A DNA stretch of 64,000 nucleotides from Dysgonomonadaceae bacterium zrk40 (GTDB taxonomy: Bacteria; Bacteroidota; Bacteroidia; Bacteroidales; Dysgonomonadaceae): positions 2,542,001-2,606,000 of the forward strand of contig CP070276.1 in NCBI GenBank assembly GCA_016916535.1, in the 5' to 3' direction. The number at the start of each line of letters is the position of its first letter. Positions within the stretch are counted from its first letter, which is position 1. The notes under the pieces were generated by a model, which was not told the DNA's origin, ran no database searches, and saw only the letters and a list, made by a program, of their open reading frames with translations. This document shows positions 34,980 through 43,723 of the stretch, in pieces. The translations under genes and the position numbers were made by a program.

Positions 34980-37900
34980 TTAAAAACCTATATTGACACC
35001 GAATGTGATTACTCGTGACAACGGGTAGCTGCCGAAATCAACTCCATTATTGGTGGCGGAGTTCCCTGAGTAGTTTGACTCAACCGAATACCCCGGGTAT
35101 TTATCAAAGGTATAGAGGTTTTGTGCATTAAGGCTGAATCGCAACATCTCAAAACCGATCATTTTTGTGAATTGCTTCGGGAGAAGATAACCAATGCTCA
35201 GATTGCGCAGACGCAGATAATCGGAGCTGTAAAGATAACGGGTGGAGGCATTGATGTTGGACCCCAGGTTGTTGGTGCCCGCTTTGTGTGATGTGCCGTT
35301 GCCGGGATCACTTTCCGACCTCCATCGTCCCAGGCCGGAATCAGCCAGCACATTGTCATCATACCTGTTCAGGGTGAAAGCACGTGCAGCGGCAAAGATC
35401 ACTTTACCCCCCACCTGGCCGTCAATTGTGAAGTTGAGGTCAATGTTCTTGTATGCAAAAGAGTTGGTCCATCCGAAGGTGAAATCGGGCTGGTAATTGC
35501 CCACGAGTTGGAAGTCATCGTTGTTAATCACTCCATCTTTGTTGTAGTCTTCGTACATCAGATCCCCAATAGCTTGTGTTCCGAAATTGGGATTGTTTTT
35601 GACATCATCTGAATTGTTAAAGGTGCCGATTACCTTGAGCATGTACATGTCACCCATCGGTCTCCCCACGTAGTTTCGGATCACATTTCCCCACTTTGTT
35701 CCTGCGCTCTGGTTGGAAAGCTGCGACTGTCCGTTGGCGAGTGTGAGGATCTTGTTGATGTTCTTGGATCCGTTGAGGGTTGCAGTCCATTTAAAGTCGC
35801 CGGTAAGGATGGGAGCGGTCAGTTGCGCTTCAAAGCCCTTGTTTTCTATTTCTCCCGAGTTGGACATGATGGATGAGGATATGCCATTGAAGTTGGGGAT
35901 AGACATTGACATCACCACTTCACTAACCCTGCGATAGAGATCTACGGTAAGGCCGAAGCGATTGAAGAATCCTAGATCGATACCCAGGTCCCACTGACTG
36001 TTGGTTTCCCATCCCAGGTATGGATTGGAGTAGCCGTTCGGATAGTAAGCTGTGCGTGTCATCATGTTATCACCGGTGCCAAATACCACCTGGTTGGAGC
36101 TACCAAGGGACGCCATCCATGAGTAGTAATCACCAATCTGATCATTGCCTGTAAGACCGTAGCTCAGTCTGATCTTTGAGTTGGTCAGCCAGTCACTCTT
36201 ACCCCACTCCTCTTCAGAAATATTCCAGGCTGCCGATCCTGAGTAGAAGATACCCGCACGTTTGCCGGGTCCGAATTTACTGGAACGGTCGCGCCGGAGA
36301 GAAGCAGAGGCAACATATTTCTGGTTGTAGTCGTAGTTGAGGCGACCGAATACTGCATCAAACGCATATTCGCCCACAGTTGAGGAGCCGTTCCAGAGGT
36401 TTGCTCCATTTACGTTGGTGATATTGGTCTGGGTGTATGCAATGGGATAGTCGCTGTCGGTACGGTCATCCTGACGCACATCAAACGTGTTGAAATATTC
36501 AGCGTCATAACCGAGCAGAGCGGTGAAGTTGTGACTCTCGTCGATCGACCATCCGTATGTGGCAGTCGTAGATGAGTACAAGTCGTAAGCTATGAGAGAA
36601 GATCGGTAACCGTCAATTGTGTTGAAGTTGGGTGTCGATTTATTTCCCGTATAGCTATTGCCAAGCAGGTAAGCGGTCCGGTAGTTATCCCGCTTGTAGG
36701 AGTTGATCATCAGATCAACACTGGAGCGGATGACCAGTCCCTCAATTGGTCTGAACTCAAGAAATGCATTATTCAGTGAGCGAAAAGACCATCTGTTGTC
36801 AAAGTTTTCCATCAGGTTGGCAACCGGATTTCTGATCTGCGTGTTGAACCCGTAGTTGGGGTAACCATTCTTTCCTCCGCCATGTTGTGCCACTTGGAAA
36901 TAATCACCGTTCTCTACATAGGGTGTGAAAAGGGGGGGGAAGGTGAGTGCTTCGGCAACAACACCTGTCACATCTTCGGTATTCCCGCCTGAAGGACTCT
37001 GTGCACGGGTATGGTTGTAGGTAGGAGAGAAACTGACTCCCAGCTTTATCTTGTCTGTCAAGAGGGCTTCAAAGCCACCCTTCAGACTGATTCTTTTGTT
37101 GTAAGAGTTCAACAATATGCCATCTTCATTGAGATACATGGCAGAAAAATTGTATTTCACCTTTTCCGTTCCACCGGTTACCGAGACGCTTGTTCTATGG
37201 TTGAGGGCGTTTCGGAAAATATCTTTTTGCCAGTTGTTATCGGGTAAGGTACTGCGTTTGTTCCAGAGATCCTGGAGTGCAGGGAAGTTGTTGATTGTTC
37301 CGTTGTTGGTCCTTGCTTCAATCACCATTTCCAAATAATCATCCCTGCCCAATACATCTACATAGGTGGAAGGCTGGCTTACACCCATCTGTGCATTGAG
37401 GCGGATTTCCGGTTTTCCCTCCTTTCCTTTTTTGGTGGTTACGATGATTACCCCGTTTCCTGCACGTGATCCGTATATAGCCGATGAAGCAGCATCTTTC
37501 AGGATCTGGATGCTTTCCACATCCTGTGGGTTGATGTTCGCGAAATCGCTGCTGGAGGTGGTGGGATAACCATCAATCACATAAAGTGGATCGTTCCCAC
37601 TGTTGATGGATCCGTTGCCCCTGATACGAATCGCAGGTGATTCACCAGGTTGACCGCTGATCTGCTGAAAGGTTACCCCTGAGCTAAGTCCTACAAGACT
37701 TTGTGCAAGGTCCCCTGTTGGCATGTCTGCTACCTTGTCTCCTTCAACAGTTGCGACAGCTGTGGAGAGCGATCTTTTGGTAACGGTACCGTAACCAATT
37801 ACAATCAGCTCCTCCATCAAGGTTACGTTTTCGGTCATGATCACATCAATTCGGTTTCTGTTTGCGAGCGGAATAGTCTGCGAATCATAGCCAACAAAAG

Positions 37901-38135
37901 AAAAGACAATGTTCACATCGGGTCCGGGAACCCTCAATGTGTAATTACCATTAAAATCGGTTACCGTACCGATTGAATTATTTTCAACCTGCACGGTCAC
38001 TCCAATCATCGGCTCTCCCAGTTCATCTGTCACCTTGCCACTGACTGTGCTTTCCTGTGCTGTTGCTATTGTTACATAAGACAATAGGCATAGCAGTAAA
38101 ATGAGAGTTTTCGAAGAAAAGGTCAATTTTATCAT
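34980..38135 (-). CDS. SusC/RagA-like TonB-dependent transporter (pair 1)
   Basis: A 1051-residue outer-membrane receptor from the ATG at 38135 (an earlier ATG at 38195 lacks a good signal peptide). After the signal peptide comes a carboxypeptidase-D-like regulatory domain (STVSGKVTDELGEPMIGVTV). The TonB-box-like EELIVIGYG, the plug with DPLYVIDGYPT and ILKDAASSAIYGSRAGNGVI follow. A beta-barrel ends in the usual terminal Phe (GVNIGF). It imports large oligosaccharides with TonB energy and pairs with the SusD at 33320. The Gfo/Idh gene lies 113 bp upstream, so transcription could start before that gene or in the gap. Confidence 0.95.
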   Translation of the reverse strand: MIKLTFSSKTLILLLCLLSYVTIATAQESTVSGKVTDELGEPMIGVTVQVENNSIGTVTDFNGNYTLRVPGPDVNIVFSFVGYDSQTIPLANRNRIDVIMTENVTLMEELIVIGYGTVTKRSLSTAVATVEGDKVADMPTGDLAQSLVGLSSGVTFQQISGQPGESPAIRIRGNGSINSGNDPLYVIDGYPTTSSSDFANINPQDVESIQILKDAASSAIYGSRAGNGVIIVTTKKGKEGKPEIRLNAQMGVSQPSTYVDVLGRDDYLEMVIEARTNNGTINNFPALQDLWNKRSTLPDNNWQKDIFRNALNHRTSVSVTGGTEKVKYNFSAMYLNEDGILLNSYNKRISLKGGFEALLTDKIKLGVSFSPTYNHTRAQSPSGGNTEDVTGVVAEALTFPPLFTPYVENGDYFQVAQHGGGKNGYPNYGFNTQIRNPVANLMENFDNRWSFRSLNNAFLEFRPIEGLVIRSSVDLMINSYKRDNYRTAYLLGNSYTGNKSTPNFNTIDGYRSSLIAYDLYSSTTATYGWSIDESHNFTALLGYDAEYFNTFDVRQDDRTDSDYPIAYTQTNITNVNGANLWNGSSTVGEYAFDAVFGRLNYDYNQKYVASASLRRDRSSKFGPGKRAGIFYSGSAAWNISEEEWGKSDWLTNSKIRLSYGLTGNDQIGDYYSWMASLGSSNQVVFGTGDNMMTRTAYYPNGYSNPYLGWETNSQWDLGIDLGFFNRFGLTVDLYRRVSEVVMSMSIPNFNGISSSIMSNSGEIENKGFEAQLTAPILTGDFKWTATLNGSKNINKILTLANGQSQLSNQSAGTKWGNVIRNYVGRPMGDMYMLKVIGTFNNSDDVKNNPNFGTQAIGDLMYEDYNKDGVINNDDFQLVGNYQPDFTFGWTNSFAYKNIDLNFTIDGQVGGKVIFAAARAFTLNRYDDNVLADSGLGRWRSESDPGNGTSHKAGTNNLGSNINASTRYLYSSDYLRLRNLSIGYLLPKQFTKMIGFEMLRFSLNAQNLYTFDKYPGYSVESNYSGNSATNNGVDFGSYPLSRVITFGVNIGF

Positions 38136-38248
38136 AATGATTTTTAATAAGCGTTTAAATTCATGTATTTCAATTGTATATTTAATTCTGTTCATGGTAA
38201 TGTGCCGAGTACCTCAAATGAGTGTCTGGCAATAGTTGTAAGTGTTTG

Positions 38249-39619
38249 TTACGCTTTCTTCACCATGGGCTGCAGGGATGTAAGATCCCTGATCATCACC
38301 GTTTCGCCCGTGGCGATACTCTTCCTGGCGGCGATGCCCACCAGGCAGGCCAGTGAGCCGTCGCGTACGCCCGCGGCCTGCCGTAGCGGGTCGGGTGTTC
38401 CGGGGATGAAGATCTGGTCTTTGAGCAGCTTGTCGCCACCGCCGTGGCCACTGCCCTGCGGGATGTGGTGATACTCTCTCTTCCCGAAGTTCTTCGAGAC
38501 CACGATCTCGTCGTAGTTGGCATCGGTGGTGGGGTTGGACTCCTGTATCCAGGCATCCATCCTGCCCTTGGTACCGTTGAAGGCGATTCGATACCCCTCG
38601 TAGGGCGAGTAGGTGGTGAGCGAGTAGGCCACCTGCACGCCGTTCATGTACTTGATGGTGGCGGCCATCTTGTCGTAGATGTTGACATCGTTTCGGAAGA
38701 CACATCCGTCGCGGTGATAACCATCATATTTCTCATTCTCCACATAGAGTCGCTTGAGATGTTCACTGCGCATGATGTCGAAGTAGAACTTACACTCTTT
38801 GGTGTGGGGGCAGCTGCGGCAGTTGTCGGCACGGAAGGGCCCATTCTTGCCGTAGAACTCCAGGTCGCCCAGGGCGTAGACGCTCTCCGGGTCGCTGCCA
38901 ATCCACCAGTTGAGCAGGTCGAAGTGGTGGCTGGCCTTGTGAACCCAAAGCGATCCCCCTTTTTCCATCAGGCGGTGCCAGCGGCGGAAATAGTCTGCGC
39001 CATGTGAGGTGTCGAGGTACCAGTGGAAGTCGACCGAGGTGAGCTCTCCGATTTCACCTGACTGGAGAATCTCCCACATCTTTGCGCGGTGGGGTGAGTA
39101 GCGGTAATTGAAGGTGATCCTGCACTGCTTGCCTGTTCTCTTCTCGGCGTCGATGATTCGTTGTATCTTCTGCTCGTCTATGGCCATCGGCTTCTCGCAG
39201 ATGATGTCGGCGCCCATCTCCATCCCTTTTACGATGAAGTGGTCGTGCGTGTCATCGTCGGTTGTGACGATCAGCTGGTCGGGTTTGGTCTCGCGCATCA
39301 TCTGTTCGAAGTCGTCGAAGGTGGGGCAGTCGGTACCAATCAGCTGCTTTCCCAGTGCCAGCCTGCCGGGGTTATGGTCACAGAGGCCCACGAACTCAAT
39401 CTGTTTGCCATACTCTTTCGTGAGGCTGCTGCCCCACATGCTGGTGCCCCTGATGCCGAGGCCGACAATGGCCAGCCTTGTTTTCTTGTTGTTGATACTG
39501 TTGCTGCCCATGTTGGCTGCAAGGATGTTTGAAGCCGGGTTCACGATGGTAGTTCCGGCGATGGCTCCGGAGACAGCCAGGAACTTTCTCCTGGAGATAG
39601 GATTTGCTTTGTTTTTCAT
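38249..39619 (-). CDS. Gfo/Idh/MocA-family oxidoreductase with Tat-type signal
   Basis: A 456-residue protein with an N-terminal twin-arginine-like signal (ISRRKFLAVSG, residues 8-18). A Rossmann NAD(P)-binding fold follows, with IVGLGIRGTS (51-60). CEKPMA (141-146) carries the conserved EKP Lys, and the C-terminal domain includes KASHHFDLLNWW. Cys267, Cys270, Cys276 and Cys306 form a possible metal-binding cluster seen in some relatives. Members oxidise sugars or, in GH109-like relatives, cleave glycosides by NAD-assisted chemistry. Here the substrate is unknown. The coding sequence is visibly more GC-rich than the AT-rich regions on both sides. It is the first gene of the minus-strand run. 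Confidence 0.85.
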   Translation of the reverse strand: MKNKANPISRRKFLAVSGAIAGTTIVNPASNILAANMGSNSINNKKTRLAIVGLGIRGTSMWGSSLTKEYGKQIEFVGLCDHNPGRLALGKQLIGTDCPTFDDFEQMMRETKPDQLIVTTDDDTHDHFIVKGMEMGADIICEKPMAIDEQKIQRIIDAEKRTGKQCRITFNYRYSPHRAKMWEILQSGEIGELTSVDFHWYLDTSHGADYFRRWHRLMEKGGSLWVHKASHHFDLLNWWIGSDPESVYALGDLEFYGKNGPFRADNCRSCPHTKECKFYFDIMRSEHLKRLYVENEKYDGYHRDGCVFRNDVNIYDKMAATIKYMNGVQVAYSLTTYSPYEGYRIAFNGTKGRMDAWIQESNPTTDANYDEIVVSKNFGKREYHHIPQGSGHGGGDKLLKDQIFIPGTPDPLRQAAGVRDGSLACLVGIAARKSIATGETVMIRDLTSLQPMVKKA

Positions 39620-40064
39620 TGAAGTGAAATTTATTTGTTTTGAAAAGGTTATTATGTATTATTCCTTTTGTATGGTTTACGCCTCAAATTTCAACTACCC
39701 TTTTAATCAAGATTCCTGACGTTATAAAATGAAAATGCTATTGGCTGGAATCGGGATGAATGTGCATCACTCTCAAACAAGTTTTTCCAACATCAATTGT
39801 AAAATAAATTCAGGCTTATTAATACAATTTCAAAATTAAACCTAAAAAGAAATTTGTAACTGTAAAAAATGATTTAATAGATGTGTAAAATGATAATTAT
39901 ATTCCAGTGGTTTTTGTAAACAATCAAAAAATATCAACTGCTTGTCGTTTGAGATCTTTAGTTGAGATGAAAAATTTACTTGCTGATTAGAAATTAATGT
40001 GGAGATTGTGATTTAGTATACGCAGCAAATATAATTTGAGGAAATATAAATAACATATTGTAAG

Positions 40065-40122
40065 TGTCTTTAACTGAAAACGGTTGACTCACAAAAGAGC
40101 CAACCGTTTTCAGTTAAAGACA
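40065..40122. repeat. 22-bp perfect inverted repeat, probable bidirectional terminator
   Basis: The left arm at 40065-40086 pairs perfectly with 40101-40122, with a 14-nt loop; CTC and GAG inside the loop could add 3 bp after one mismatch. The arms contain AAAA/TTTT tracts. It resembles a strong bidirectional terminator, yet it stands between divergent genes where no transcript is expected to end. It abuts the transposase remnant, so it may be a relic of a lost gene or an element end. Confidence 0.8.
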
Positions 40123-40124
40123 GG

Positions 40125-40334
40125 TTACAAAAAGGGGTAGCTTACACTATCTGCACTTATTTTCTCGTGACTTCTGCTAAAAAGAAACTGGATATCACTG
40201 TAAGATTGTATACTTTCACTCAGACTTTATGGCTGGCTTTATTTGATAAATCAAATATCAAAGAACTCTTTAGTGGCAATAGTAATTTCAATAAACTGTC
40301 TGATTATCCATACTTGTCACTTTGGGAAAATTAA
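40125..40334 (+). pseudogene. C-terminal remnant of an IS4-like transposase
   Basis: In one frame ending at the TAA at 40332-40334 the translation reads QKGVAYTICTYFLVTSAKKK, then LYTFTQTLWLALFDKSNIKE, then a short tail. The pattern of a hydrophobic AYTICTYFLV helix, KKxL and LYTxxQxLxLxLFDKxxI matches the C terminus of IS4-family transposases, where similar segments (IWTAICAYLLV, LYTILQIL) close the protein. The catalytic part is missing, and recognisable similarity begins at the edge of the hairpin. The assignment rests on pattern recognition, not on a search. Confidence 0.6.
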
Positions 40335-40441
40335 ATCGGACATTTGTGGTTTAATATAAATGAAATATACAAATGAAATTAATATGTCAATTAGCATAGT
40401 ATTTAAATCATATTTTATAGTTATGACAAAAATTAGCACTT

Positions 40442-40449
40442 TATTTTTG
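40442..40449 (+). promoter_or_regulatory. Candidate -7 element for the SusC operon at 40655
   Basis: TATTTTTG matches TAnnTTTG exactly. No good TTTG lies 19-21 nt upstream; the nearest match is TTTA at 40414-40417, 24 nt away. It would give a 5' leader of about 200 nt. In such AT-rich sequence the match could be chance. Confidence 0.3.
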
Positions 40450-40654
40450 CATATCGTTTTTGAATCTTTTTACTCAAAGTCCCCTTTCCAAAATTGCTCT
40501 TTGATAATAAAACCGATTTTATCTTTTTTTTTAATTCAGAAATAAATATCGAATCATTTAATACCAATCAAATATCAATTATTAATAATCTTGATAAAAA
40601 AGTATCTAAATTTCTGAGAAGTTTAACAAGTTTCTAACCTTTAATTGTGATGTA

Positions 40655-43600
40655 ATGAAAAAAAATGAAAAAATGTGTATTCTGTCACAACGGCCAGCAA
40701 GATTTATTTTTCAAATTCTTGTTGTGTTTCTTATGTTTTCATTGCCTGGAGTTCTTTTTGCCCAAACGAAGACTATTTCAGGGAATGTTATAGACAATTA
40801 TGGTGATCCGGTTATTGGTGCAACCATAATTGTGGTAGGGACAACTCATGGAACAACAACAGATATTGACGGTAATTATACGTTGGGTAATGTACCAAAT
40901 AACGCGCTATTGAGAATATCTTTTATTGGATATGCCACTCAAGAGATTCCCGTTGCGGATAGAACGGTGATTGATGCGGTGCTGGAAGAAGAGTCCATAG
41001 GCTTGGATGAGGTTGTCGCTATCGGATATGGTGTGACACGCAAACGTGACATTACCGGTGCTATGAGCTCAGTAAAGAGTAAAGATTTCAATGTGGGAGT
41101 CACCATTGCTCCTGAACAATTGATTCAGGGAAAAATCGCAGGGGTGAACATTGTACAAAGCAGTGGTCGTCCAGGTGCTGCCTCAACCGTTCGAGTCAGA
41201 GGAACAAGTTCGATCTCAGCGGGGAATGATCCGTTGTATGTGATCGATGGAATTCCTATGCAATTTAACTCAGCCCACCTGCATGTGGATGTGACCGGAC
41301 AACAAGGAAACTCCCCTTTTTCATCGGAAGGGTTTAATCCATTAAACACGATTAATCCCTCAGATATTGAGTCGATTGATGTGTTGAAAGATGCTTCAGC
41401 AACAGCTATATATGGGTCTCGTGGTGCCAATGGTGTGATATTGATCACTACCAAAAGCAAAAAGGGAACAGGAGAGTTGCTCACCTATGATGGCTATTTC
41501 GGTGTTTCAACCATTCGGAAGAAACTCGATATGATGAATGTGGATGAATACCGCTCATACGCACAAGACAATGATTTTCCTTTCCCTGATGAGGAAGCGA
41601 ATACTGATTGGCAGGATGCGGTTTTTCGTACAGCGATTAGCCAGAATCACAACATTGCTTTTGGAGGCGGATCGGCGAACAGTAATTACCGTGTTTCAGT
41701 GGGTTATAGTAGTCAGGAAGGAATCATCCTTTCCTCAAAGCTTGATAAATATACGGCTAGATTCAACGCCAATCACAAAGCATTGAATGATAAGCTGACA
41801 CTAGCATTAAATCTCTCTTTTGCCAGAATTGACAACGATGATACCCCCGTAGGTTCCAACTCTAACAATGAAGGGGGAAATATCCTTAAGGATGCTTTGC
41901 GATGGGCTCCTACTTTACCAATATTCAATGATGACGGTAGTTATTACCAGATTGGTGAGTTGCGTGTGAATCCTGTTTCTTGGAAAGAAGTTACCGACGA
42001 GAGTCATACCAATAATTTTATCGGGAGCGCCTCATTGACTTACCAGATCCTAGCCCCCCTGAGTTTCACTCTCAACCTCGGACATACCATGGAAGATGTT
42101 GAGAGGTACATTCACGTGCCATCAACTCATCCGCTTGGAGAGGCTGAAAAAGGAAGAGCTTCCATCAGTAAGCTGAAGAATTTTAGCAATACGATGGAGT
42201 CAAATCTAAATTTCGTGCAAGATATCTTTGAAGATTCCAACATCAACGCCTTATTGGGATATTCATTCTACAGATACATAAACCAGAATACCTTTACACA
42301 GGGAAATCAGTTTGTATCTGATGCTACCACGTGGAACCTAATGCAATCGGGGAATATTCTTTCCAACACCTCCTACAAAAGTGCCAACCGGCTTAGCTCT
42401 GTTTATGGAAGAGTAAACCTGAACATCAAGAATCGCTATCTGGTGACTCTCACGCTTCGAAACGATGGTTCAAGCCGCTTCGGGAAAAATTATCGCTGGG
42501 GTTTATTCCCCTCTGGAGCGTTGGCATGGAACATTAACAATGAGCCATTCTTTAAAAGCGATATCTTCTCCAATCTAAAACTTCGTTTGGGTTACGGGGT
42601 GACAGGTAACCAAGAGATACCTAACAACTTGTACCGTGAACAGCTTTCTGTGTTGGGCTCTTCCTCGTATGTCTTGGGTGGAATTGCAATTCCCAGTGTT
42701 TTGCCCAGCAATTATGCCAATCCTGATTTGAAATGGGAAGAAACAACCCAGATTAACCTTGGACTGGATTGGGGAATACTCAATGGCCGTTTTACAGGAT
42801 CTGTCGATGTGTATAAAAAGAACACAAACGACCTCCTGTTACAGTTTTCTACAGTTGCACCTTCCGTCGTGAACAGCCAATGGGCGAATGTGGGGCAGGT
42901 AGAGAACAGAGGTATTGAGTTCTCTATTGATGGTGCACTGGTCAGCACCCGCGATTTTCAATGGAATGCAAACCTGAACATTGGACACAACAAGAATGAG
43001 GTGATCGCACTTTCCAACGAGCAGTTCTCCCGTGACGAAATCAACACGGCTAACCCTTCGGGACTGCTAAACCACGATGGCAGTGTACAGATTATCAAAC
43101 CTGGACTGCCAATCGGTACTTTCTATGGGAATAAATTTTTAGGCCTGGATGAGAACGGGATGGAGATACTGCTGGATGAAGATGGCTTTACAGGTCCTGA
43201 TGATGTGGTGATCGGCGACGCCAATCCTGATTTAACAATGGGTCTAACAAACTCATTTGTATGGAAAAGATTTGATGCATCTTTTACGTTCTACGGGATG
43301 TTGGGCAATGATGTCTTTAACAACACTGGGGCTGAGTTCTCTTACACCAAACCTACTCCAGGGATCAATGTTCTCAGATATGCTGTGGATAGTGGCGTTT
43401 CGCACGATCAGCAAGCTCAGTTTTCTTCACGATGGATTGAAGATGGCAGCTTTTTGCGCCTTGACAACGTGAGTATTGGTTATAATTTTAATGTAGAAAA
43501 CATCTCATTTATTTCCAATGCTAGGATGTATGTAACTGGACAGAATATGCTGGTATTCACCAAGTATACTGGCTTTGATCCGGAGGTTCGTACCAATACG

Positions 43601-43690
43601 AACAGGGGAGGTACCGCTCCTATCGGAATTGACTATTTGGCTTATCCCAGACCAAGGGTTTTCATGGTCGGCGCGAGCATCACATTTTAA
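40655..43690 (+). CDS. SusC/RagA-like TonB-dependent transporter (pair 2)
   Basis: A 1011-residue outer-membrane receptor. The signal peptide ends at LFAQ. Then come a carboxypeptidase-D-like domain (TISGNVIDNYGDPVIGATI), the TonB-box-like DEVVAIGYG, plug motifs DPLYVIDGIP and VLKDASATAIYGSRGANGVI, and a barrel ending in ASITF. It is followed after 33 bp by its SusD. The pair stands ahead of PL26, GH28 and PL22-like genes, so it probably imports RG or oligogalacturonate products made by those enzymes. Confidence 0.95.
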   Translation: MKKNEKMCILSQRPARFIFQILVVFLMFSLPGVLFAQTKTISGNVIDNYGDPVIGATIIVVGTTHGTTTDIDGNYTLGNVPNNALLRISFIGYATQEIPVADRTVIDAVLEEESIGLDEVVAIGYGVTRKRDITGAMSSVKSKDFNVGVTIAPEQLIQGKIAGVNIVQSSGRPGAASTVRVRGTSSISAGNDPLYVIDGIPMQFNSAHLHVDVTGQQGNSPFSSEGFNPLNTINPSDIESIDVLKDASATAIYGSRGANGVILITTKSKKGTGELLTYDGYFGVSTIRKKLDMMNVDEYRSYAQDNDFPFPDEEANTDWQDAVFRTAISQNHNIAFGGGSANSNYRVSVGYSSQEGIILSSKLDKYTARFNANHKALNDKLTLALNLSFARIDNDDTPVGSNSNNEGGNILKDALRWAPTLPIFNDDGSYYQIGELRVNPVSWKEVTDESHTNNFIGSASLTYQILAPLSFTLNLGHTMEDVERYIHVPSTHPLGEAEKGRASISKLKNFSNTMESNLNFVQDIFEDSNINALLGYSFYRYINQNTFTQGNQFVSDATTWNLMQSGNILSNTSYKSANRLSSVYGRVNLNIKNRYLVTLTLRNDGSSRFGKNYRWGLFPSGALAWNINNEPFFKSDIFSNLKLRLGYGVTGNQEIPNNLYREQLSVLGSSSYVLGGIAIPSVLPSNYANPDLKWEETTQINLGLDWGILNGRFTGSVDVYKKNTNDLLLQFSTVAPSVVNSQWANVGQVENRGIEFSIDGALVSTRDFQWNANLNIGHNKNEVIALSNEQFSRDEINTANPSGLLNHDGSVQIIKPGLPIGTFYGNKFLGLDENGMEILLDEDGFTGPDDVVIGDANPDLTMGLTNSFVWKRFDASFTFYGMLGNDVFNNTGAEFSYTKPTPGINVLRYAVDSGVSHDQQAQFSSRWIEDGSFLRLDNVSIGYNFNVENISFISNARMYVTGQNMLVFTKYTGFDPEVRTNTNRGGTAPIGIDYLAYPRPRVFMVGASITF

Positions 43691-43723
43691 TCTGAATCGT
43701 TCAAATTATTCAATTATAAAGTT

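Larger units (their letters stand above)
39620..40654. other. AT-rich divergent intergenic region
   Basis: About 1 kb separates the divergent Gfo/Idh gene and the plus-strand SusC. It is strongly AT-rich and contains no intact gene. It holds a 22-bp perfect inverted repeat (40065-40122), a decayed IS4-like transposase end (40125-40334) and a candidate promoter for SusC (40442-40449). The rest shows no structure I can name. Confidence 0.8.

Noticed and set aside
38136-38195. Earlier ATG for SusC pair 1
   Set aside because: The 20 added residues precede a normal signal peptide that begins at 38135.
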